From assembly GCA_018883025.1 (NCBI GenBank), contig VEQW01000002.1, forward strand, positions 1-41,766: a stretch of DNA of 41,766 bases, written 5' to 3'. The DNA is from Solirubrobacterales bacterium (GTDB lineage: Bacteria; Actinomycetota; Thermoleophilia; Solirubrobacterales; 70-9). The position numbers and the translations under genes are program-made. Positions 27,081 to 36,407 of the stretch are shown here, in pieces; position 1 is the stretch's first letter; every line of letters begins with the position of its first letter. The notes beneath the pieces were generated by a model. That model saw only the letters and a program-made list of their open reading frames with translations. It was not told where the DNA came from and did not search any database.

Positions 27081-28451
27081 TCAGTAACCGACACCGGTGT
27101 GGGCGGGGGTCTTTCCCTCGCCCTTCCCGCGCTTTCGAAGGAACTCGACCGATGCGCCGAAATCGGCCACCAGGGCGTCGACCAGCTCGCGGGTCTGGTC
27201 GATCTTCACGAGCATCCGCATGATACGGATGTCGTCGCTGTCCGGCGGCAGCTCGTAGGCCGGCACGAGCCATCCCCTCCGACGGGCGAGCTCACCGACC
27301 AGGTCGTCCTCGCTGAAGGGCTCTCCTTCGGAAACTCTGGCGATGACCAGTGGAAGGGCGGGGGCCTTCAGCTCGACGTTCTCGACTCCGTCGATTGCGG
27401 CGAGTCCCTTTGCCAGGGCGGCGGCATTCGTATCCATCGCCTGGACTGCGGCTTCGTAGCCAACCCTGCCCAGGTGGAGGAAGTTGAAGTACTGGGCCAG
27501 GATGAACGAGCTGCTGCCCGAGAAATTCAAGGTGAAGGTCGGATCCTTCTCCCCGAGGTAGTCCTCGTAGAAGACGAGCTCCTCCGGCAGCTGCTTGTCG
27601 TCCCTGAATACGAGCCAGCCGACGCCGGGATAGACGAGGCCGAACTTGTGCCCGGATGTGTTGACCGACTTGACCGTCTCGAGCCTGAAGTCCCACTTGA
27701 AGTCCGGGTGCGAGAAGGGAAAGACGAACCCCCCGCTAGCTGCATCGACGTGCATCGGGACTTCGAGTCCCTTTCCTGCGAGCTCCCTGAGCATCGCGTC
27801 GATGCCCTCGATGTCGCCGCACTCTCCGGTGAACGTCGTGCCGGCGACCGCGACGACACCGACCGTGTTCTCGTCGATCTGGTCACGTAGTGCGTCGGGG
27901 GGGACGGTGGTTTCGCCCTTCGGCAGGTTCACCTGCCTCGGCTCGACGTCGAAGTACCGACAGAACTTGTCCCAGACGACGTGGACATCCGCCCCGTAGA
28001 CGAGGTTCGGGGCGTCGATCGGCTTGCCCTCCTTCTGCCTGCGTTCCCGCCACCGCCACTTCATCGCCAGGGCGCCGAGCATCACCGCTTCCGATGAACC
28101 GGCACAGGCCGCGCCGGGGCACTCGGGCTCGCCGACACCGTGGAAGAGTCCGTGGAGGATCCGGACGCAACGGCGGGCTATCTCAGCCGTCCTCGGATAC
28201 TCGGCGTGATCGATGAAGTTTCGGTAGAGGTTCTCCTCGATCACCATCCGTCCCTCCGGGGGCATCCAGGTGGTGACGAAGGTGGCCAGGTTCTTCCAGG
28301 GATCGCCGTCCAGCAGGACCTCGGACTGGACCGCCTCGAGCGCCTCCCGCGGCGCTATTCCCTGGGGCGGCAACTCGCGCACTGTCGCCGGCTCGGTCAT
28401 GAAGTCGTAGGCGGCCCTTGCCGAGCCCCTCAGATCGCTCGATCCAGTCAT
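27081..28451 (-). CDS. gadB: Glutamate decarboxylase (PLP group II)
   Basis: MPPEGRMVIEENLYRNFIDHAEYP, GSSEAVMLGALAMKWRWR, VNTSGHKFGLVYPGVGW. Confidence 0.92.
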   Translation of the reverse strand: MTGSSDLRGSARAAYDFMTEPATVRELPPQGIAPREALEAVQSEVLLDGDPWKNLATFVTTWMPPEGRMVIEENLYRNFIDHAEYPRTAEIARRCVRILHGLFHGVGEPECPGAACAGSSEAVMLGALAMKWRWRERRQKEGKPIDAPNLVYGADVHVVWDKFCRYFDVEPRQVNLPKGETTVPPDALRDQIDENTVGVVAVAGTTFTGECGDIEGIDAMLRELAGKGLEVPMHVDAASGGFVFPFSHPDFKWDFRLETVKSVNTSGHKFGLVYPGVGWLVFRDDKQLPEELVFYEDYLGEKDPTFTLNFSGSSSFILAQYFNFLHLGRVGYEAAVQAMDTNAAALAKGLAAIDGVENVELKAPALPLVIARVSEGEPFSEDDLVGELARRRGWLVPAYELPPDSDDIRIMRMLVKIDQTRELVDALVADFGASVEFLRKRGKGEGKTPAHTGVGY

Positions 28452-28501
28452 CTGGAACTCCCTTCCCGGGGAAGGTTCGCCCCCGATAGTTCGTGGCGAG
28501 G

Positions 28502-29398
28502 CTACCGGCCGCGGGCCTTCTTCTGCCTCGCAGCCTTCCTCCGTCTCGACGCAAGCCCCTTCTTCCGGAGTTCGAAGGCGTGGCCGACGTCCTCGGCGGT
28601 CGGACCCGTCTTGTCCGGCCCGGGAGTCTCCATCGTCGCCGGGAGTCCTTCGAACTCAGGGGCGGAGAGGAAGCAGGCCATACCCCGGTCACCGATCTCG
28701 CCGGCTCCGAGGTCCGCATGGCGGTCCCTTCGCGAATCGAGGCCCTCGCGGGAGTCGTTCACGTGGAGTGCCCGGAGGCGTTCGAGACCGACCCTCCTGT
28801 CCACCTCGCCGAGCACGACCCCGAGGGCATCCGGCGTCCGGACGTCGTACCCGGCGGCGAACAGGTGGCAGGAATCCAGGCAGAGCCCGATTCGATCACT
28901 CGCGCCCGCAGCCTCGGTGATCGCCTCGACCTCCTCGAAGGTGGTGCCGAGGATCCCCTTGTGCCCGGCCATCTGCTCGATCAGGATCGGGCAGTTCTCG
29001 GAATCCGACAGGGAGGCCGAGATCACCTTCCCTGCCCGTTTGATCGCCGGCTCCAGTGGCGCGTCCTTGCGTGCTCCAGGGTGCAGTACGACCCCGTCGG
29101 CACCGATCGCGTCACCGATCCTCAGGGCGTGGGTCAGGGACTTGCGGGACTTCGATGCGAGTTCCCTGTCCGGGGTCGCGCAGTTGATCAGGTAGACGGC
29201 ATGGATGATCACGCTCTCGATCCCGGAGTCATCCATCCGCTCCCGGAATGCCAGGAAGTCATCCTCTCCGTAGGCCGTCGCCTTCCACATCCGCGGGCTC
29301 TGGTTGAAGATCTGGATCGCCTCGCAGCCGAGCTCCTCGCCCCGACCCACGGCCTTGTCGAGGCCTCCTGCTGTGGAAACATGGGCTCCGATGAGCAC
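28502..29398 (-). CDS. nfo: Deoxyribonuclease IV (endonuclease IV)
   Basis: LIGAHVSTAGGLDKAVGRGEELGCEAIQIFNQSPRMW; LCLDSCHLFAAGYD; LHVNDSREGLDSRRDRH. Confidence 0.92.
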   Translation of the reverse strand: MLIGAHVSTAGGLDKAVGRGEELGCEAIQIFNQSPRMWKATAYGEDDFLAFRERMDDSGIESVIIHAVYLINCATPDRELASKSRKSLTHALRIGDAIGADGVVLHPGARKDAPLEPAIKRAGKVISASLSDSENCPILIEQMAGHKGILGTTFEEVEAITEAAGASDRIGLCLDSCHLFAAGYDVRTPDALGVVLGEVDRRVGLERLRALHVNDSREGLDSRRDRHADLGAGEIGDRGMACFLSAPEFEGLPATMETPGPDKTGPTAEDVGHAFELRKKGLASRRRKAARQKKARGR

Positions 29399-30779
29399 GG
29401 CTGGCAGAGACCTCCGGGTCAGATTCGCGCCTTCACCCACCGGCGAACTTCACATCGGTGGGGCGAGGACGGCACTCTACAACTGGCTGGCTGCCCGACA
29501 CGCCGACGGTGCCTTCCTCCTCCGGATCGAGGACACCGATGCCGAGCGCTCGACCCCGGAGAACGTCGCCCAGATAATCGAGGCCCTCGAATGGCTCGGT
29601 CTCGACTGGGACGGCGATGTGGTGTTCCAGAGCGAGAGCGAAGCGGCCCACAGGGAGGCGGTCAGAGATCTGGTCGAGCGGGGGCTCGCCTACCACGACA
29701 CCAGCACTGCGGACGACGTCCGCGAATGGAAGGAGAAGGAGGGAGCCGACCGGGGCTATCGGGGGACGCCATCGGAGGACGGTGAAGGGGCGGTTCGCCT
29801 CCGGGTCGATGATCAGGGGGAGGAGGTCGTCCGCGACCTGGTCAGGGGAGAGATCCGTTTCCCGAACCGGAGCCTCGACGACTTCGTCATTGCCCGCGCC
29901 GACGGGTCCCCGCTCTACAACCTCGCAGTAGCGGTTGACGATGCCGCGATGGAGGTGGACCTGGTGATCCGGGGGGACGACCACCTCTCGAACACCCAGA
30001 AGCAGCAGAAGGTACTCGAGGCACTCGGCGCCAAGGTCCCGGAATACGCCCATGCCCCTCTGATCCACGGGACCGACGGCAAGAAGCTCTCCAAGCGGGA
30101 GGGGGCGGCGTCGGTCCAGGGCCTGAGGGACGACGGTTACCTTGCGGACGCGGTGGTCAACTACCTCGCCCTGCTCGGATGGGGGCCGGAAGACGACGAG
30201 ACCGTGATGGATCGGCAGGAGCTGATCGATCGCTTCCGGCCTGAGGAGATCGGGAAGTCTTCCGCGGTCTTCGACGAGAAGAAACTGCGATGGCTGAACG
30301 GCAGGTACATGAGGGCAATGACCCCGGAGGCCTACGTCGAAGCCGTAGCGACCTTTCTCGATCGTGAACCCGACCAGCCCTTGGTCGATGCCTGTGCGAT
30401 CGCCCAGGAGAAGGCCCAGACCCTCGGCGAAGTGTGGCCGCTGATCGCCTTCCTCTTCGAGCCCCCGGTCGACGATCCGAAGGCGTGGCGCAAGGTGATG
30501 AAGGGCGACGCCCCGACGGCCCTCGAGGCCGCTCGCGAGGCTCTTGCGGGCCTGGGGGATTTCGGCCCGGAATCGGTCGAGAAGGCGCTCGAGCCCCTCC
30601 CCGAGAGACTCGGCCTTTCGGCCGGGAAGGTCTACCAGCCGGTACGGGTTGCGATCACCGGGACGACGGTTTCCCCGGGGATCTTCGAGTCTGTGGCGGC
30701 GTTGGGCAGGGAGGAGACCGTTAGCCGAATCGACGACGCTCTTGGCAGGATCGCCTCCCGCGAAGGTGAGGAAGCCTGA
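29391..30779 (+). CDS. gltX: Glutamyl-tRNA synthetase
   Basis: VRFAPSPTGELHIGGARTALYNWLAARH; HGTDGKKLSKREGA (KMSKS-like). Confidence 0.95.
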   Translation: MSTAGRDLRVRFAPSPTGELHIGGARTALYNWLAARHADGAFLLRIEDTDAERSTPENVAQIIEALEWLGLDWDGDVVFQSESEAAHREAVRDLVERGLAYHDTSTADDVREWKEKEGADRGYRGTPSEDGEGAVRLRVDDQGEEVVRDLVRGEIRFPNRSLDDFVIARADGSPLYNLAVAVDDAAMEVDLVIRGDDHLSNTQKQQKVLEALGAKVPEYAHAPLIHGTDGKKLSKREGAASVQGLRDDGYLADAVVNYLALLGWGPEDDETVMDRQELIDRFRPEEIGKSSAVFDEKKLRWLNGRYMRAMTPEAYVEAVATFLDREPDQPLVDACAIAQEKAQTLGEVWPLIAFLFEPPVDDPKAWRKVMKGDAPTALEAAREALAGLGDFGPESVEKALEPLPERLGLSAGKVYQPVRVAITGTTVSPGIFESVAALGREETVSRIDDALGRIASREGEEA

Positions 30780-30811
30780 CCGGCTTCCCGCCTGCTGTAG
30801 AAAGGCGCTAG

Positions 30812-31210
30812 ATGATCTCGGTCACTTCAAAGTCGCGCTACGCGGTCGTCGCCCTGGCGGAACTCGCTCGCTCGGGCGAGCATCCAGTCCCGGTCAAGGA
30901 GCTTGCCGAGCGAAGGGCGGTCCCCGAGCAGTTCCTCGAGCAGCTGTTCTCGACTCTGAGGCGCTCCGGCTTCCTCGAGAGCCATCGCGGAAGCAAGGGC
31001 GGCTACACCCTGGCTCGTCCGCCCGAGGAGATCACCGTCCTCGAGGTCGTCCAGGCCCTCGACGGTGTGATCGGCCAGGAGGCCGAGGAGGCCGGTGGAA
31101 TCTGGGAAGAGGGGGTCGAGTCCCTGCGGTCGGTATTCGGATCGACGACGGTGGCCGACATCCTCGAGAGGGAGTCGGCCGAGGGTCGATCGGGGATGTA
31201 CTTCATTTGA
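30812..31210 (+). CDS. Rrf2-family transcriptional regulator, cysteine-free, CymR-like
   Basis: SRYAVVALAELA...EQFLEQLFSTLRRSGFLESHRGSKGGYTLARPPEEITVLEVVQALDG; no Cys residue in the protein; directly upstream of cysK-cysE. Confidence 0.88.
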   Translation: MISVTSKSRYAVVALAELARSGEHPVPVKELAERRAVPEQFLEQLFSTLRRSGFLESHRGSKGGYTLARPPEEITVLEVVQALDGVIGQEAEEAGGIWEEGVESLRSVFGSTTVADILERESAEGRSGMYFI

Positions 31211-32127
31211 TCGCCCCGCAGGCATCTGCAACCGTCGGGGGAACCCCACTGGTCTGGCTGGCCCGCCTCGGAGAGGGCCTCGAGGCCGACGTCTGCGGGA
31301 AGCTCGAGTACTTCAATCCCGGTGGGTCCGTCAAGGACCGGATCGGGGCGGCGATGATCGGTGCGGCAGAAGCCGAGGGAAAGCTCGAACGGGGAAAGTC
31401 GGTGGTGGTCGAGGCGACCAGTGGCAACACTGGCATCGCCCTGGCGATGATCTGTGCGGCCCGGGGATACGAGCTGGTCGTAACCATGCCGGAGGGACTC
31501 AGTCGGGAACGGGCAAAGCTCCTCCGGGCCTATGGCGCGACCGTGATCGAGACCGAAACGACCGGGGGAATGGATGAATCGGTCGACCTTGCCCGTCAGA
31601 TCGCTGCCGAGAGGGACGGCTTCATGCCTCTCCAGTTCTCCAATCCGGCGAACCCCGAGGCCCACTTTCGGACCACCGGACCCGAAATCTGGGCCGACAC
31701 GAAGGGTGAGATCGGGGCGTTCGTGGCCGGCGTCGGGACCGGCGGGACGATCACCGGAGTAGGGCGATACCTGCGCGAGCAGGATTCCGACGCAAAGCTG
31801 ATCGCGGTCGAACCGGCCGGCTCCCCGGTCCTTTCCGGCGGCCGTGTCGGTCCACACCGCCTCCAGGGGATCGGTGCCGGATTCGTGCCCGAGGTCCTGG
31901 ATCTCGACCTGGTCGACGAAATCATCCAGGTCGACGACGATGAGGCGATAGCGACCTCGCACCGACTGGCCTCCGAGGAGGGCATCCTCGGAGGGATTTC
32001 GGCCGGGGCGAACGTCGCCGCCGCCCTCGAGGTGGCCGCCCGCCCTGAGTTCGCCGGAAAACGGATCGTCACCGTCATCTGCGATTCGGGCGATCGCTAC
32101 ATGTCCCTCCCCTTCTTCGCCCCTTGA
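31207..32127 (+). CDS. cysK: Cysteine synthase (O-acetylserine sulfhydrylase)
   Basis: GGSVKDRIGAAMI, VEATSGNTGIALAMICAARGY, GVGTGGTITGVGRYL; TTG start in TTGA overlap. Confidence 0.92.
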   Translation: MIAPQASATVGGTPLVWLARLGEGLEADVCGKLEYFNPGGSVKDRIGAAMIGAAEAEGKLERGKSVVVEATSGNTGIALAMICAARGYELVVTMPEGLSRERAKLLRAYGATVIETETTGGMDESVDLARQIAAERDGFMPLQFSNPANPEAHFRTTGPEIWADTKGEIGAFVAGVGTGGTITGVGRYLREQDSDAKLIAVEPAGSPVLSGGRVGPHRLQGIGAGFVPEVLDLDLVDEIIQVDDDEAIATSHRLASEEGILGGISAGANVAAALEVAARPEFAGKRIVTVICDSGDRYMSLPFFAP

Positions 32128-32164
32128 TCCGGTGACCCCCGTGGATCGGCAAGGGAGGGGACAA

Positions 32165-32893
32165 ATGGAGGAGCCGGCCACTTCCAGGGCCGTCCTCCGG
32201 GAGGAGCTCGAGGTGGCCCGGGAGCGCGACCCGGCGACCGAAGGGGTTTCGGATGCGACGATCGCCGCTGGTTGGCCGGGTGTGCAGGCCGTACTGGCCC
32301 ACCGCTTGGCCCACGCCCTGATGGAGGCCGGAGTTCCCTTCCTTCCCTTCCTGGTCTCCTGGATTGCGCGTGCGGTAACCGGGGTGGAGATCCACCCGGG
32401 GGCGAAGATCGGCAGACGCTTCTTCGTCGACCACGGATCCGGAGTGGTGATCGGCGAAACGGCAGAGCTCGGTGACGACGTAACCATCTACCAGGGGGTC
32501 ACCCTCGGGGGAACCGGCTTCGAGACCGGAAAGCGACATCCGACGGTCGAGGACAACGTCACGATCGGATCAGGAGCCAAGCTGCTTGGTCCGGTCCGGG
32601 TGGGCCACGGGGCGAAGATCGGGGCCAATGCGGTCGTGATCGAGGACGTCCCGCCGAACGCGACCGTTGTCGGGAACCCGGGTCACACCGTCCGGGTCGA
32701 GGGTCGCAGGCCAGAGGGTCCGGACGCCGACTGGATCCACCTTCCGGACCCGATTCAGGAGGCGGTCCAGTCGCTCTCGGAGCGAATCGCCGAACTCGAG
32801 CGTGAGGTGGCCGAGCTCTCAGGGAGGCCCCCACGCGACGCTCCGCTGGAAAGCCCTCCCCAGCGGAAGGGACCTTCCCCGGCCGGGGGCTGA
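32165..32893 (+). CDS. cysE: Serine O-acetyltransferase
   Basis: VEIHPGAKIGRRFFVDHGSGVVIGETAELGDDVTIYQGVTLGGTG; SD GGGAGGGGA before ATG 32165 (ORF extends to 32132). Confidence 0.92.
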   Translation: MEEPATSRAVLREELEVARERDPATEGVSDATIAAGWPGVQAVLAHRLAHALMEAGVPFLPFLVSWIARAVTGVEIHPGAKIGRRFFVDHGSGVVIGETAELGDDVTIYQGVTLGGTGFETGKRHPTVEDNVTIGSGAKLLGPVRVGHGAKIGANAVVIEDVPPNATVVGNPGHTVRVEGRRPEGPDADWIHLPDPIQEAVQSLSERIAELEREVAELSGRPPRDAPLESPPQRKGPSPAGG

Positions 32894-32910
32894 CGCGCCT
32901 CTACCGCAGG

Positions 32911-32925
32911 TATCCTCGGTTGGTG
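32911..32925 (+). promoter_or_regulatory. Leaderless promoter: TATCCT-N6-GTG
   Basis: TATCCT 32911-32916, GTG 32923. Confidence 0.55.
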
Positions 32926-35133
32926 GAGGCGTCAGCAACCGTAGAGAGCCTCAATCCCGAGCAGAGGCGCGCCGTGGAGTACGGCGAGGGACCGCTGCTC
33001 GTGATTGCCGGCGCCGGCTCCGGAAAGACCCGGGTGCTCACCCACCGGATCGCCCACCTGCTGGACACGGGAAGGGCCAGGCCGAGCGAGATCCTCGCAA
33101 TCACCTTCACCAATCGGGCAGCTGACGAGATGCGGGAGCGAGTCGCCGGCCTGCTCGGTCGGACGGCGGCCGGCATGTGGGTCTCGACCTTCCACTCGGC
33201 ATGCGCGCGGATGCTCCGTGTCGATGCACAGCTGTTGGGCTACACACGCTCCTTCACGATCTATGACGAGGCCGATTCGGTTCGAATGGTCAAGAGGGTC
33301 ATGGAGGAGCTCTCCCTCGACCCGAAGGAACTACCGCCCAAGTCGGTCAAGCGACGGATCTCGGGGGCGAAGAACGAGCTGGTCGCCCCCGAAGCGTTCG
33401 CGTCGTCGGCCCGTGCCCCTTTCGAAGAGCAGATCGCGGATGTTTACGAGCTCTACGAGCAGAGGATGGCCGAGAGCAATGCCATGGATTTCGACGATCT
33501 CCTCGTTCGCACCGTCCAGATGCTCGAGCAGTTCGACGATGTCAGGGAGAGGTGGCGCTCGACCTTCCGCCATGTGCTGGTGGACGAGTACCAGGACACG
33601 AACCACGCCCAGTACCGGCTGCTGGTCCAGCTGGTCGGTGAGCAAGGCAACCTGACCGTCGTCGGCGACGAGGACCAGTCGGTCTACGGATTCCGAAATG
33701 CCGACATCCGGAACATCCTCGACTTCGAGCGGGAGTTCCCGCAGGCCGGCGTGGTCAAGTTGGAGCAGAACTACCGATCGACACAGACCATCCTCTCCGC
33801 CGCCAACGAAGTGGTTCGCCGGAACCGCGATCGTCGCCCGAAGGAACTCTGGACCGATGAGGGCGAGGGCGAACCGGTGGAGGTCACCGGACTCGGAGAC
33901 GAGCACGAAGAAGCGAGGTGGGTGGCCGATCGGGTCGAGAAGCTGGCGGCGCTCTCCGAGGGCGGTCTCGACGAGGTCGCTGTCTTCTATCGGACCAACG
34001 CAATGAGCCGGGTCCTGGAGGACACCCTCGTCCGCTATGGCCTCAGGTATCGGGTGGTCGGCGGGACGAAGTTCTACGACCGGGCCGAGGTCAAGGACGT
34101 GATCGCCTACCTCCAGTACCTGGCGAATCCCGCCGACTCGGTCGCCTTCGCCAGGATCGTCAACACTCCGCGGCGGGGGATCGGGAAGACCTCGCTCGGA
34201 CGGGTGATGGCCCATGTCAACACCCTCGGCGAACCGATCTGGGACGTTGCTTCGGAGCCCGAGAGGATCCCGGGTCTCGGTTCGGCCGCGGTCAAGTCCC
34301 TCGATGCCTTTCAACAGACGATGTCGGGGCTCCGGGAGAAGGCGGATTCCGGATCGGTGGCAGAGCTGATCGAGTCGGTCCTCCGGGATACGGGTTACGC
34401 CGAGGCCCTGGAGACCGAACGTTCGGTCGAAGCGCAGGGCCGCCTGGAGAACCTGGAGGAGCTGGTCTCGGTTGCGCGCGAGTTCGACCTGACCGAGACG
34501 GGGGAGGCTGACCCCGAGACCTCGGCGCTCGAAGGATTCCTGGAGCAGATAGCGCTGCTGACCGACCGCGAACAGGATCGTGAGGAGGGCGAGACCCTCA
34601 GCCTGATGACCCTCCACAACGCAAAGGGACTCGAATTCGATTCGGTGATCATGATCGGATGCGAAGAGGGGCTGTTCCCTCACGCCAGGTCACTGGACGA
34701 GGGCGGGGAGGAAGAGGAGCGAAGGCTCTGTTATGTCGGCATGACACGGGCCCGGAAGCGCCTGGTCATGACCTGGGCCGTTGCCCGGGGATTCCACGGC
34801 GAGTCCGGTGGCCCCTCCCGCTTCCTCGACGAGGTTCCCGAGGAACTGGTCGAACGTGCGGAGCCCGAGCGGCCAGCCCGGGCGCTCAGGAGCTACGGGG
34901 TACCCGGGTTGGTACGAGGCGAGCCGTCGATGCCCATCGCACGCCCCCAACCCCGTGATCCCGACGAGATACCGGCCGTTTCTATCGGCGACGATGTCGA
35001 GCACGAGAGCTTCGGGGAGGGCGTGGTGATCGGAACCGAACCGGGAGGCCTGATCGTCGTCCGGTTCGCCGCCGATGGCACTGAGAGAAAGCTGATGGCC
35101 GAGTATGCCCCGCTGGTCCGGAGGGCCGGATGA
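32923..35133 (+). CDS. pcrA: UvrD/PcrA superfamily I DNA helicase
   Basis: LNPEQRRAVEYGEGPLLVIAGAGSGKTRVLTHRI; VGDEDQSVYGFRNADIRNIL; LMTLHNAKGLEFDSVIMIG. Confidence 0.94.
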   Translation: MEASATVESLNPEQRRAVEYGEGPLLVIAGAGSGKTRVLTHRIAHLLDTGRARPSEILAITFTNRAADEMRERVAGLLGRTAAGMWVSTFHSACARMLRVDAQLLGYTRSFTIYDEADSVRMVKRVMEELSLDPKELPPKSVKRRISGAKNELVAPEAFASSARAPFEEQIADVYELYEQRMAESNAMDFDDLLVRTVQMLEQFDDVRERWRSTFRHVLVDEYQDTNHAQYRLLVQLVGEQGNLTVVGDEDQSVYGFRNADIRNILDFEREFPQAGVVKLEQNYRSTQTILSAANEVVRRNRDRRPKELWTDEGEGEPVEVTGLGDEHEEARWVADRVEKLAALSEGGLDEVAVFYRTNAMSRVLEDTLVRYGLRYRVVGGTKFYDRAEVKDVIAYLQYLANPADSVAFARIVNTPRRGIGKTSLGRVMAHVNTLGEPIWDVASEPERIPGLGSAAVKSLDAFQQTMSGLREKADSGSVAELIESVLRDTGYAEALETERSVEAQGRLENLEELVSVAREFDLTETGEADPETSALEGFLEQIALLTDREQDREEGETLSLMTLHNAKGLEFDSVIMIGCEEGLFPHARSLDEGGEEEERRLCYVGMTRARKRLVMTWAVARGFHGESGGPSRFLDEVPEELVERAEPERPARALRSYGVPGLVRGEPSMPIARPQPRDPDEIPAVSIGDDVEHESFGEGVVIGTEPGGLIVVRFAADGTERKLMAEYAPLVRRAG

Positions 35134-35984
35134 CCCCGGACGCACGGATCCTCGATGGCAAGGCGATCGCCGGGGCGGTGCGTTCCGACGTGGCCGGAGA
35201 AGTTGGCGAGCTGTCGACCACAATCGGAAGGGCTCCGGCCCTCGCCACGGTCCTGGTCGGCGATGACCCGGCCTCCGAGGTCTATGTCTCGAACAAGCAC
35301 AGGGCCTGCGAGGAGGTCGGGATCGAATCGGTCCATCGGGCGGTGCCCGGGACCGTCGGACAGTCCGAACTCGAGGAGATCGTCAGGGACCTGAATGGCG
35401 AAGATGAAGTCGACGGGATCCTCGTCCAGCTCCCCCTCCCGGACGGCCTCGACGCCGGGCCCGTCATCGCTTCGATCGATCCGATGAAGGATGTCGACGG
35501 CCTCACCGCGGAGAATCAGGGCCGGCTCGCATCGGGCTCGCCGTGGCTGGTCCCCTGCACTCCCGCAGGGGTGATCGAGATCCTCGACAGGTCCGACATC
35601 CCGATCGAAGGGAAGGAGGTGGTGGTGATCGGGCGCTCTAACCTGGTCGGGCGCCCCCTGATCAGCCTTTTCCTCGACCGAAATGCCACTGTGACTGCCT
35701 GCCACTCCCGAACCGTGGACCTTCCCGGCGTCTGCCGACGGGCCGACATCCTGGTTGCTGCGGTCGGGGTACCGGGCCTCGTGGGGGCGGATTTCGTCAA
35801 GGAGGGGGCGACGGTTATCGACGTCGGGATCAACCGAACGGACGACGGGCTGGTCGGCGATGTCGAGTTCGAGCAGGTCGCCGAAGTCGCCGGTGCAATC
35901 ACTCCGGTACCCGGGGGAGTCGGTCCGATGACGATCGCGATGCTCCTCGCCAACACCGTCAAGGCCGCGGGGTCCCGAAGGTGA
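35130..35984 (+). CDS. folD: Methylenetetrahydrofolate dehydrogenase/cyclohydrolase
   Basis: VLVGDDPASEVYVSNKHRACEEVGI; DGILVQLPLPDGLD; PCTPAGVIEIL; VIGRSNLVGRP; PVPGGVGPMTIAML. Confidence 0.95.
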   Translation: MTPDARILDGKAIAGAVRSDVAGEVGELSTTIGRAPALATVLVGDDPASEVYVSNKHRACEEVGIESVHRAVPGTVGQSELEEIVRDLNGEDEVDGILVQLPLPDGLDAGPVIASIDPMKDVDGLTAENQGRLASGSPWLVPCTPAGVIEILDRSDIPIEGKEVVVIGRSNLVGRPLISLFLDRNATVTACHSRTVDLPGVCRRADILVAAVGVPGLVGADFVKEGATVIDVGINRTDDGLVGDVEFEQVAEVAGAITPVPGGVGPMTIAMLLANTVKAAGSRR

Positions 35985-36367
35985 TCGGCGCGAGGGCTCA
36001 TAACCCGGTGATGCCGATAGACCTCCTCGTCGGGATCGGAGGGGCTGCCGTGTTCGTCGGTCTCGGTCTCGACTGGTCGGCGGGCCAAACCGGGTACGAG
36101 ACGCTCTCGGCCTTGAAGGTACTGCTGCTGATTGCAGGCGCGATGGCCCTCCTCGAACCGATCGTCCTCTTCTTCACAAGGAAGACCGACCTGCCGGTCG
36201 TCTGGCAGACGACCTTTTGCCTGCTTGGGAGCGCCCTCACGCTGATCCTGGTGGGCAAGGCCGTGTTCCCACCGGAGCCCGGGTTCGACCTCGGGTTCTA
36301 CGTAACCCTCGGTGGAATGCTGGTCGCTTCCGCCGCGGCCTGGACGACCGTTTCGCGGGAGAACTAG
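35981..36367 (+). CDS. Predicted 4-TM membrane protein, overlaps folD stop (GTGA)
   Basis: Four hydrophobic segments; ATG at 36011 is an alternative start. Confidence 0.72.
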   Translation: MIGARAHNPVMPIDLLVGIGGAAVFVGLGLDWSAGQTGYETLSALKVLLLIAGAMALLEPIVLFFTRKTDLPVVWQTTFCLLGSALTLILVGKAVFPPEPGFDLGFYVTLGGMLVASAAAWTTVSREN

Positions 36368-36391
36368 CCGGCCCGGCTGCACCTGCTGGAC

Positions 36392-36407
36392 TAGACTCAG
36401 GCCGGTG
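36392..36407 (+). promoter_or_regulatory. Leaderless promoter: TAGACT-N7-GTG
   Basis: TAGACT 36392-36397, GTG 36405. Confidence 0.5.

Noticed and set aside
30781-30811. Possible CymR/Rrf2 operator upstream of the regulator
   Set aside because: No convincing dyad symmetry seen by eye; only an SD-like AAAGG was found
30544-31206. Long N-terminal extension of the cysK ORF (30544 start) through gltX and the Rrf2 gene
   Set aside because: Out-of-frame overlap of two real genes; cysK homology begins at the TTG 31207
33331-34683. 450-aa minus-strand ORF opposite pcrA
   Set aside because: Antisense shadow with no recognisable family
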